Below, piece by piece: positions 12,062 to 21,969 of a DNA stretch of 64,000 bases. The position numbers and the translations under genes were made by a program. Within the stretch, counting starts at the first letter, position 1. Each line of letters begins with the position of its first letter. The notes under the pieces are model-generated. The model did no database searches, had not been told where the DNA came from, and was given only the letters and a program-made list of their open reading frames with translations. The DNA lies in assembly GCA_021495925.1 (NCBI GenBank), contig JAKEKT010000126.1, positions 23,957 through 87,956 of the forward strand. Direction: 5' to 3'. Origin of the DNA: Diplodia intermedia (Eukaryota; Ascomycota; Dothideomycetes; Botryosphaeriales; Botryosphaeriaceae).

Positions 12062-13101
12062 ATGTTCCCGCCACCGGAGTTGAAGGCCATTGCAAGGGAG
12101 GTTGCGGACTTGCTGAAGGAGAGGCATGAGACGCTTTCCGTTGCCGAGACGGTACGAGCCCTCCTGATAGAGCCGATGTATTTATTCTCCGACTGATTCC
12201 GGAAAAGGCTGCAGGAGGTTTGACCTCGGCAGCAATCCTAGCCACACCGGGCGCGAGTGCAATCTTCAAGGGCGGTCTTCAGGTATGCGCGTGCTGCCCT
12301 TCCGATTCTCCTACATGCCGTTTCCATCGAACCTCGAAAATCTTCGCCGTGCAACATCCGATCAACCTCCTACCATCTTGACCTTTCTCTCTCTCTCTCT
12401 TTCTCCGCCCCCCCCCCATCACTTCCCCCTCCCCTACCAACCAGGCTCTGACCCGAATCCTTACTTATCGAAATCAGCTCTACACCCTCGAATCCCGCAT
12501 CGCCTACGCCGGCTGGACCGAGGAAAACCTCAAGAACTACGCCGGCCCGACGCCCGAGATCGTCCAGGGCATCGCCCAGCACGTGCGCGGCACCCTCGAC
12601 ACCACCTGGACCGTCTGCGAGAGCGGCACCGCCGGCCCCACCGGCGGCGAGACGAAGAACAGGACGCCGTAAGTTCTTTTTTCTACTACTACTACTGCTA
12701 CTCCCGCCTCTTTTTTTTCCTCCCCGCTCAGTGCCGTTGCTGTGTTTCTCAGGGACTTTCTTCCCTGTCCCCCCTTTTCCTTTTTCTTTGGGGTTTCGTA
12801 CGCGCGCTGCTTTTTGAGTGTCTGCTTCCCCCCCCCTTCGGCACCCATCTGGCTTTGAGAGAGGACCCCGTAGTTCTTCTGAACGTGGACGAAAAGAGAA
12901 AGAGAAGAGAAAAAAAAGAAACTGTCTGACGGAAACGTGTTCAGTGGCTACGTCGCACTCGCCGTCAGCTCCGCGGCCGGCACCGCGACGAGGGAGGTCG
13001 AGACGGGGCTGGGCGGCGACAGGGAGGCGAACATGCAAAAGTTCGCCGTCGAGGGGCTGACGCTGCTGCGGGACGTGATCAAGGGGGACGTGAAGCTGTG
13101 A
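12062..13101 (+). CDS. CinA C-terminal-domain protein
   Basis: Four exons, 12062-12151, 12208-12282, 12478-12668 and 12945-13101, give 170 aa. Splicing yields SVAETAAGGLTSAAIL, GASAIFKGGLQLYTLESR, ESGTAGPTGG and GYVALAVSS. This is the CinA C-terminal (PncC, nicotinamide-nucleotide amidase) fold. The N-terminal molybdopterin-binding-like domain of full CinA is absent. Bacterial PncC deamidates NMN using the Ser in its AESCTGG motif; here the aligned segment is AETAAGG, with Thr30 at the nucleophile position and Ala where Cys and Thr are expected. Whether the protein keeps amidase activity is therefore uncertain. The third intron (about 276 bases) is long for this window and very pyrimidine-rich. 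Confidence 0.85.
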
Positions 13102-13945
13102 AAAAAAAAAAAGGTCTCGAGGGATCATGGGAGGGGGGGAAATTTGACCGGGTTGGGCTGGACCACTAATGTTCTGAGGACGCTTATCGCGGAAGGCGAG
13201 GGAGGGGGGGAGGAGAGATAGAGAGGAAAGCATGCTCCATGCGGCATTTAAGAAAGAAAGACGGTGACATGGGGTGGTGATGGTGAACGAGCCACGTGGG
13301 CAGGCGGTTTTGCACGAATGGGATAGTGAGAAATAGACGTTGTGCCTGATATGTGAGGATGTCCGCTTCCGCATGGTTGAGAGGGAGGGATGTGCGTCCG
13401 TACCATGCGCACGAAGATAGATGCGGGCTTTTGCGGTGCTCGATGCGTTGACGGCACACGTGCCGACAGCGTTCTGAACTATTAGGCACGTCGGGCCGCT
13501 TCTGAAGCAAACGTTGCACAGTCCATGTGACCTTAGCTCTAAGTTTCGGCGCCGTACTAGTATCGTACAAAGGGAAAGTTCGTACTTGATAGGATATCAT
13601 TGTTTGCCACCCGATAGCCAAAAGAGAAACGCCTATTTGAGTCTTCGTCGCCAGAGAAACTCCCTCGCTGAACCTACGCCAAAGAAAATGACCGTATGGG
13701 GGGTATAAGAACGAATCGGAAAGCAACGGAAAAGTAAAGGGCAGCTTGTGTTGGCGAAGCAATCCAGACCGAGAGCAGCCATGTGACCAGAAAGCCGTTG
13801 CTTTGTGCTAGCGACCACAAGGGGCGGATTCTGAGTCATTGTGTCTCATAACCAGACCCTTTGCAGCCGTTTGCAAGGCTAACTAGCAGAAGACAGTCGC
13901 CCAACGCAAGCCTGCATCTCCGCGTGCTTCAAAGACGCGTCGGCA
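13102..13945. other. Intergenic between convergent genes
   Basis: 3' flanks of two convergent genes. A poly-A run follows the CinA stop directly. A 192-codon minus-strand frame (13184-13762) has no family resemblance and no splice context. Confidence 0.5.
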
Positions 13946-14528
13946 CTAGCAGTGATCATTCGGATTATGGTCTTGATGCTGCTCGTCCGGTTGATGCGCA
14001 GCGCCGTCTTGATCGGGACGGTGGTTCCAAGTGCTGCTGGGCGAGCACTGCGACGACTCGGGGGAGCCGTTCAGCGAGCTGGTCGGCGTGGTTTCGGGAG
14101 AGACAATGTAGAGGTCCTGGAACTGGTTGAAGAGCATGCGCTTGAACCAGACGCTGCGCGGCAGGCAGACGCTGGCCAGGCCGGACTTGCTGTTGGGGAA
14201 GTCCGAGTACGTGCTCTTCTCTTCGTCGTTCCAGAGGTCTTCGCGCTTCACTTCGACCCTGCTGTCGCCGCGAGGGATGCGCTTGCGAGTGACGCGCAGC
14301 GAGGGGTCTTTTCCAACGCGAGCGATGAGTGTCTGCAATATATAAATTGCGATGGGGTCGGTGCGGCTTACCTTTGTCCAAGGCCTTGCAGAGGTCTTCC
14401 TGCGACGACACGTCCAGTCCAGTGCGATACTTGTAGACCAGAATGCTCGCATTGTCCTTCTCGTCGAGGTTAAATTTCTCGGCACTCCGAGTGGAGGCGG
14501 TAGAATCGGTGTTCCAAGTCCGCGACAT
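13946..14528 (-). CDS. Orphan hypothetical protein, 172 aa
   Basis: Not recognised. Exon 1 is 14372-14528 (MSRTWNTDSTASTRSAEKF... to CKALDK) and exon 2 is 13946-14307. A 64-base intron starts GTAAGC at 14371 and ends GGAAAAG, joining ALDK-D-PSLRVTRKR in frame. A nearer acceptor, TTGCAG, would give a 42-base intron and the wrong frame. Both exons read as ordinary protein: an N-terminal half with NASILVYKYRTG, a basic segment VTRKRIPRGDSRVEVKRED, a conserved-looking CLPRSVWFKRMLFNQF, and a Ser/His/Gln-rich tail. No signal peptide or membrane segment is seen. It could be a small regulatory protein; no function is proposed. Confidence 0.55.
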
Positions 14529-16109
14529 TGCGGGCCGGGTTGGGTGTGTAGGATGCGAATTTGTGTTGGATCGCGCCGTGGTGACGTATGGTCGGCAGAG
14601 CGGTTAGTGGGAGGCGGTGGGCGGTAGGCCGGCTTTTAATGACTGGAGATAGAAAGGATTTCGCGTGTGGAGTGACGCTGGCTGGCCAGGAACAGGAAGG
14701 CCGTGGGATGTTCGGGAAGATGCTCGGCGGTGAGTAGACGGTGGGCAGACGTGTTTGTTGAAGAAGAGTTGGGCTCGCTGCGCCTTGCGCGTGGTGGCTC
14801 AGCGGGCCAGGATCGGCGTGCCCCAGACCGCACCTGCCAGGCTCGCTTCTGCCCGCGCGCCCCGTCACAGCCAGTCAAGCCGCGGGCGCGCGTCAGTGGC
14901 AAGCGCGCTGCGGTGGCACAGCGTGCCCGCGGGATCCTCAGATCCTCAGCTTGAGTTCACCCCGACGCAGCTCCATGCCAGGCGGCCGTCCTCCCTGCAT
15001 AACCTCCGAAGCGCGGCGCCACACGCTGCCTGAGCCTGCTGACCCAGAGTCGCTTGATGCTGAGGATCAACGCGCCGGCCAATGGCCGTGCATCACGCGG
15101 TGCTGACCAGCGCCCACACCTCGGTCGCCAGCCCTGTCTAGCGCGGTCGCCGGATGCTGCTGCACGCATGATGGGAGTGCAAACAGCCAGTACGAAGGAG
15201 CAAAAAGCTTGGTGACGGTGTGAAGACCCGGCGAGGAGCTCACCACCACGCCGGTTTGCGTAAGAACTCTATCAAGCACGCCCGGCCCCTGCGTGCGCGC
15301 CGTTGGCGATTGACGATTGTGTGGTCACGCACGGCTGACTGCCTGCTCTCCGCGCGCATGTCGGGGGCTTTTTGCTGCGAAATCAAGCCCAAGCCCATCA
15401 GCGGGCCGGCTCCGAGGGGCCCGGCGCCACTCTTAATCGCGCAGGCCTGCCCGCGCAGCTGCTATTTTTCGATCAAGTGGCCCGCAACAGCTATAGCCGG
15501 GGAACACGAGCGACCATATGCCTCCGCGAGTGCCTGGACTGCGTCATAGCCAGAGAGATCCGCAGCCACATCCGCTCCCAGGGGCGGCAGGGCAGGTGCA
15601 TCATCTGCGCGACAGGGCCCGCAGTTTAATAAGACTAAGAGACGTCCCCCCACAGCCAGCCTCCATCTTGCTTGCGAAGAGTCCGTGTCCCGTCGCCTTG
15701 CGTTCACCCAGAAACGACCGCCCGATCTACCATCGCCCAAAGCGCGCCGTCGATACCTACATATCAGACCGCTTTCCCAAACGTTTGCTGCGTCGCTCCT
15801 GCCGGAAATTGCACGAGAGCTCCGTCGACGTTGCGAGCTCCTTCCGCGTTCCTGCTCAGATCTCCCGCTGGAGCCTAGCTCTCCCCAGATTAGCGAGCTC
15901 CCTGTTCTCTCCACCCACCTGCTCAGATCTCCGCCAGAACCTTGCGCGTAGGCTTTTTCCTCGCAACCCTCCTGCCTGCTTGCTTCTCCACCAGTCTCCG
16001 TCGAATCGCCTTTCCATCTAGCTCTCTGGACAGCCGCATATCTGCCTGAAGCTGTGCGTGGACCGCCGGTGGACCGCCGGTGTATTCGCGCCGGCCGTTT
16101 AACAACGCT
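14529..16109. other. Divergent intergenic region
   Basis: 1.6 kb between the orphan gene (minus) and the phospholipase gene (plus). It is GC-rich with many short overlapping frames but none I can support. A short tandem duplication of GTGGACCGCCG sits at about 16059-16080, just upstream of the phospholipase start. Confidence 0.5.
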
Positions 16110-18629
16110 ATGACTGGGCTGAAGGTCGACACGGCAGGCACGCCGCAGCGACCTCGCAGCGTACGGACCGTCCGGACGTTTGCCTCCGCCGATGACGACG
16201 TCTCAAACGGCAGCGATTGGGCGCGTTCTGTCAAAGATCCTTGGGATCCTGCCATCCTTACACTAGGTGAGTTCTCGAGCTTGAAATCGAAGCTTCTGGT
16301 TCGCCGGATTTGTAGGCGGCAGCTCAATGCCTCCAATCACCGCAAAAGAAAATGTCAAATCTTACCAAGAATATGGCAACCAACTCATATGGGGAGCTGA
16401 ATCCTATGTCTGTGTGCTGTTTTTGAACTTACATATACGTCCGGATGTTTACTTCAACTGCCCACGTTAGAGGGCTTAAGCGTCTTATGGCTAACACTGG
16501 AATTCACAGATGGTGGCGGTATTCGCGGCTACTCGAGCCTCCTGATGGTCCAACAACTCATGCATGAAATCGCAGAATGGGAGCGCAAGCTCGAAATGGA
16601 AGAGGCAGCAGAAGCAGCGACCCGACGGAAAGATGGCACATCCACTCCGCCATTCGAACCCCGTACATTCAACGAGGACGAGCTGTTACCCGCGCATTAC
16701 TTCGATTTCATGTACGGAACAAGTACGGGAGGCCTGATAGCAACAATGCTGGGACGGTTACGCATGAGCGTGCCACAGTGTTTGGAGCTCTACCGACAGG
16801 TAAGTCATTTCCCGGCCCACGTTATCAAGTATGTGTGAAGTGACGTCGAGTAGGTTGGAAATGACCTCTTTGGTACACGTCGCAGTGTAGTACCTCTGAC
16901 AACCAAGTATCGTCACAAGCCTCTGGAAGAAGCCGTCAAGGAGATAGTGAGACGCCATTGTAAGACCCATCCAAACGGTACTTGCGATGGCAACGACTGG
17001 TTTCCATGGGATGTTGAGGAAGAGGAAGATCAAATCAACTCTCTGGTGCTACGGCCTGGAGAGCAAATCTGCCACTCGTAAGTCCTTCCCCAACTACCGT
17101 TGTCAGTCCGAGTGATGATCCGGATGCGAATGTTTTCAATTTTTTACGACACTCACATCTGAACCACCTCTCAACACCCCTGTAGGGTGACACTTTATTG
17201 CGATGATCTAACATTCTATACCAGAATTTGCCTTACAGCAACACACAATGAGCGTGTGAATGAGGCGCATCTCCTCCGCACCTACAACCACCGATACGTC
17301 AACGTCCCCAACTACATCACTCTCTACAACGAAGGGGCAGACAAGCTCAGGGTCTGGGAAGTCACGCGCGCCACGTCGGCGGCGCCCTTCTATTTCAAAA
17401 TCCTGGAGGCCGACATCCGCGGCGAAATCATGGGGTTCAAGGACGGCGGGATCCGCGAGAACAACCCGGCGGGCGCGGCATGGTCTGAGTTCGTGTCGTT
17501 GTACGGCGAGCACCGAGACCCAGCGCTGCTGCTGTCTCTTGGCACCGGGCGACCGGATGAGAGTGCGGACGGCTTCGCGAGCGCGTGGCCAGGTCCATTT
17601 GGCAGCAGCCGGGCGATGAAGAAGGTTGCGGAGAAGTTCGCCGTGTTCAAGAACGTGCTGATCAAGTACACCGAGGGCGAGGAGCAGCACCGCGCCATGG
17701 TGCGCATCGCCAAGGGTGAGAACACGTGGTACAAGCGGCTCAATGTCGACGCGGGGTTGGAGAAGATGAAGCTGGACAACTGGGAAAAGGGACCGTGGGG
17801 CGGCCCGCAGGCTTTTGCAGCTGCGGCGGCGACAGCCACGGCCGTGGCGACTGCTCCAGTTTCGAAGAGCGCCGCCATCGCCTCCTCCTCTGCGCCGGCC
17901 ATCCTGGCCAGCTCTACAGCCGCCGCTCTTCGCGACCAACGCGTGCCGCGGGAAGACACGGGAACAGACCGGAGACGCTTGAACTTCGAAATCCCCATCA
18001 CCAACACTAAATCCGCGGAGGACGCAGACCCAACATCCTCGGGCACGCTTCCATCCGTGTCATCCGACAGCCTGTCCAACAGCAACACCGCTACCGTACC
18101 CAACAGTCAGCAACCTCAGCAACAGCAGAAGAACAACAAAGATGGCACCAACAAGAAGAAGAAGCAACAACCGAAGCCCGTGCCCGGCGGCCGCACGTTG
18201 ACCCGCATGGAAGAGGCCACGGCTGCGTACCTGCAACGTCCGTTTGACCACAAGTACGACACGTACGCACGGCCGATGATCAAGGTGCAACAGGCAGCCG
18301 AGAAGCTCGTTCGGCAGCGGCGTGCACGTGAACGCGCGGCGCATGAGGATCCACGTAGGTGGGATACGTACATGGGAAGGTGGCTCACGGGCAGCTATGA
18401 GGATGAGGCGGATGGCGTGGTGAGATGGAGTTTGACGGAAGGGGAGGGTAGGAGGATGAGTTTGAAGAGTCTGGTCAAGGGCGTTAGTGGGAGTGGTAGA
18501 GAGACGAGGAGGGGTAGTGGGCAAGAGGAGGATGGGAAGAGTCGGTCGGAGAGCGGAGATGCTGCTGCTAGAGCGTCGGGAGAGCATTTGGTCAAGGAAG
18601 GGAGAGGGAAGGGGAGGGAGGTGAGATGA
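16110..18629 (+). CDS. Patatin-like phospholipase
   Basis: Four exons, 16110-16266, 16510-16799, 16854-17077 and 17186-18629, give 704 aa. An in-frame ATG 30 bases upstream (16080) is an alternative start. The patatin catalytic features are complete: oxyanion loop DGGGIRG (residues 53-59), nucleophile Ser124 in GTSTGG, and the dyad Asp310 in KDGG followed by IRENNP. The family hydrolyses acyl chains of phospholipids or neutral lipids with a Ser-Asp dyad. After about residue 430 the protein becomes low-complexity: an Ala/Ser stretch, a Gln/Asn/Lys-rich part (QQPQQQQKNNK), then a basic Ser/Gly-rich tail, all likely disordered. No signal peptide is seen, so an intracellular enzyme is likely. Substrate and any partner domain are unknown. 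Confidence 0.9.
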
Positions 18630-20171
18630 CACGAGGTGAGGAAGAGCTTGTGATACCCCCGTTTTATTTACTTTCTTCGTTGTTTTCTTTTTGTGAGTAC
18701 ATTTCCGGATTGAAGAGCTTGGGTTGTGTTGTACGTTCTTTGCATGAAGGAAGTTCCTTGTAAGACTTTCGGCCGTTGAAAGACTATTGCTGCAGGGTGA
18801 AGCATTTGCATGGAGTTTGATATGCCGTTTCACCGAAAAACCTGTTCGTGTCTATCTGGAGATAAGATAGAGATCCGCGTCGTCTGTATAATAGTCGTTG
18901 TTTCCCTGCAGCAAGGTCATCTATCTCTATTGGCTTTTGATCGCGTCGTGGGAATCATTGCGTCATTTTTGGCAGGCATTCAACTCGAAGGTGTAGAAAG
19001 ATGGACATAGAGTGGGAGCGCTCGTGAAGGGCGTAAAAGCTTCGAAAGGAAAGAAAGGGGAAAAAAAAAAAAGAGAATGCGATTAGAGAAGTGTTTCGAA
19101 CAATTCCGACGCACGCATGAGTAGCAAACGAGGGGGGGAAAGGGAAGTAGAATGAGTTTTATCCGCGTTTATTATTAACCGCCCACATCCGTCTTTTCGA
19201 ACCGGAGAAGGCGGTGTTACTTGAATGCGGGCATATCCCTCTACATATCTTATGCAACCACAATTACCCATATATGAGGAGGGTCGTCATCGGTGAGCTC
19301 AGAAGGCTCGGATCTTCTGTTACTTGCTGTACCTTATACGCTAATAGTGGAAGCTAGGTGTCTTTTTTTATATATATAAGGCTCGTAGCCAACTTAAGCA
19401 GCTTATTCAGCCACTAAGTAAGCGGGCTTAATTTGGAACCAATATTTGTCAAGCGCAACTCGACAGAAAGCTGTAGTGTGCGCGACACTTCTGATCTATC
19501 ACATGCTAATCCAGGAAGCCCGGCATCCTTCAACACCAAGGTGCTTTTGCAGCAAGAATACCCAGGTACTTCGGGGGAAATCATGTGCATGGGTTTGAAG
19601 GCAGCGACGGCAAGTCACATTAAGGTTCGTCATCCATTTCGAATTCGGGGATAGCGCAATAAGTATGTCGTGCAGCTTTACCGTACACGGAAGTGGGGCA
19701 AGCTTGTCGTAGCTTCGCCATTGTTTTGGCTTCTGGAAGGACGACGACCAAATGCTCTCCCGGCCAAGCGGCAAATCATGCAGCGCAATCTTCAACGGGA
19801 AATCAGTCAATGCGGTGGACGGTCAGAGCCGAGACGGGGGCACTCGGGCGCCACGGGGCCCGAACACCGCCCCGTGTCGGCGCGGGGAATGGAAGGCGCG
19901 AGATCCGAAGCCCGAAGCTTGAAATGACCGACGTGTAACATCGCTGCAATGCCCGAACGTCCAACACCACTTCGCCCGACAGATCGGCGGTTTGAGGCCT
20001 CCGAACTAAGGGAGGCGAGCCGTCATGATGCAGCGAGCGGGGTACAATGAGCTACGTGCAAGCGGCCTATAAGATGGAACGCAATCCAACCATGGTGCTT
20101 ACTTGGAACCGCACAAGTCGACTCTCGACTCAGTTTCTCTCGCCATCTGAAAACCAACACTGATCCTGACC
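18630..20171. other. Intergenic, with a TA-rich patch
   Basis: No supported gene. Around 19335-19440 the sequence turns TA-rich (TATATATAAG, TTAAGCAGCTTATTC), unlike its GC-rich surroundings, and resembles the RIP-like island near 47 kb. The rest holds short unrelated frames. The last 110 bases are the P450 promoter. Confidence 0.45.
20068..20073 (+). promoter_or_regulatory. TATA-like box of the P450 gene
   Basis: TATAAG about 100 bases upstream of the P450 ATG, within CGGCCTATAAGATGG. Confidence 0.4.
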
Positions 20172-21969
20172 ATGGCTAGCGGTGCTGTTTTGGCAGTGTT
20201 CTTTGCCGTTGGCATCTGGGCCCTGCAGGTAAGTCAAGAACACCCATCTTGTCGAAACATGCCAGCTCACACAAACCGCCGTCCCAAAGGTCCTCGTCAA
20301 AGGCTTCACCGGGCCCCTCAGCAAGATCCCGGGGCCGTGGTACGCGCGCTTCACCAACCTGCCGCTCAAATGGGCGACCATCACGGGGCGGCGGGTCGTA
20401 TTCGTCGACGGGCTGCACCGGCGGCACGGCGACATGGTGCGCATCGCGCCGAACGAGGTCGACTGCAGCAGCCCGGCGGCGTTCCGCGACATCCACCGCA
20501 TCGGCCGCGGCGGCTTCCGCAAGGCCTTCTGGTACCGCGCCTTCTCCGGCTACGCCAACGACGCCGACGAGGACTGCACCATGTTCACCATGCTCGACCC
20601 GAGGCCGCACGCCCAGCGCCGCAAGCTCCTGGCCCGCGCCTTCAGCAAGACGGAGATCCGCAAGCATTGGGAGGACGAGATCAGGCGCAAGGTCGAGTTT
20701 GCGGTGGAGCGCATGGGCGGCGACGCGGCGACGAGCGTGGGTGGCGACGTCGACGCCATGAAGTGGTGGGTGTTGATGGCGTCGGACATTGCCTCGTTGA
20801 TCGTCTTCGGCGAGAGCTTCGAGAACCTCCAGGCCGGAGAGGTGAGTCTTTGCCGCCGCCCCCCTCGCCCCCATCGAAGTGACGGGCCGCGATCAGGGGA
20901 AATGCTGATAGACGGCCCCGCCCCAAACAAAAACAGAAAAACGCCTACATCAAAGCCCTCGAGGCCAACGCCCGCGCCTCGGGCATCAACGCCGAGCTGC
21001 CCCTCCTCAAATACGTCCCCCTGCCCGCCGTCCGCAAGCTCTTCGCCGCGCCCAAGGCCACCCTCGACTGGGCCGCCAAGACGGTCGACAACAGCCGCAA
21101 GTCGGGCAGCGCCGGCGTCGGCAACATCTTCACCAGCATCTTCGCCGAGGCCGAGCGCTCCTCCTCCTCCCCCGGCGGCGGCGGCGGTGGTGGTGACGGT
21201 GACGCGGAAACAGCAACAACCATCTCCGACGTCGTCCTCGCGCGCGAGGCCCGCAGCTTCATCATCGCCGGCTCCGACACCACCGCCGTCTCGCTGACCT
21301 TCCTCGTCTGGTGCGTGCTGGCCCGGCCGCGGCTGCACGAACGGCTCGTCGAGGAGCTCCGCGGGGAAAAAGAAGCGATGGGCGGCGGCGACGAAGCCGC
21401 GTTCGTCGAAGAGCGCCTGGAACGGCTGCCCGTCTTGAACGCCGTCATCCGCGAGACGCTCCGCCTGTACGGCGCCGCGCCCGGCAGCCTCCCGCGCACG
21501 ACGCCGCCGGGCGGCGCCTCGGTGGCGGGCGTGTGGTTGCCCGACTCGGTCGTGGTGTCGACGCAGGCGTGGTCGTTGCATCGGAACGAGGCCATCTGGG
21601 AGAGGCCTGAGGAGTGAGTGTCTTTTTCCCCTCCCCCTTCCCTCCCTGCATCCCCCCCACACCCTTCTTTTCACGTGTATGTATCATGAGGCTGACTGTC
21701 CTCCAAACAGATTCGACGCCGACCGCTGGATGAAAGAAGGCGGCTTGTCGGAGGAGGCGAGGGCCGCGTACAACCCGTTCGGCGGCGGCGCCAGGGCGTG
21801 CATCGGCGTCAACATCGCCGAGATGGAGATGAGGCTCGCCGTCGCCGTCTTCTTCTGGCGCTACCCCAAGGCGAGGCTGGCCCCCGCCACGACGGACGAG
21901 AGCATGCGGCCCACCCAGTTCTTCATCATCAATCCGACGGCGGGGGAGTGCAGGGTCATTCTGTCTTGA
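20172..21969 (+). CDS. Cytochrome P450 monooxygenase
   Basis: Four exons, 20172-20228, 20290-20841, 20937-21613 and 21711-21969, give 514 aa. An N-terminal hydrophobic anchor (MASGAVLAVFFAVGIWALQ) precedes the Pro-rich hinge KIPGPWYARF, so it is probably an ER membrane enzyme. The C-helix carries HAQRRKLL, the I-helix AGSDTT, the K-helix ETLR, and the heme loop FGGGARACIG with ligand Cys459. A Gly-rich insert (PGGGGGGGDGDAE) sits before the I-helix and looks like a slippage expansion. The enzyme oxidises an unknown small molecule with NADPH-P450 reductase. No backbone synthase or other tailoring gene lies nearby, so secondary-metabolite cluster membership is not supported. The family number cannot be assigned by eye. 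Confidence 0.93.

Noticed and set aside
14308..14371. Frameshift mutation in the orphan gene
   Set aside because: At first the exons appeared out of phase using the TTGCAG acceptor; the distal AG gives a normal 64-base intron in frame, so no mutation is needed.
16110..18629. Patatin protein as part of an NLR-like or anti-phage-like immune receptor
   Set aside because: No NB-ARC/NACHT domain or repeat array follows the patatin domain; the C terminus is only disordered low complexity.
20550..21674. 374-codon minus-strand frame
   Set aside because: Antisense to the P450 exons and Gly/Ala/Arg-rich.
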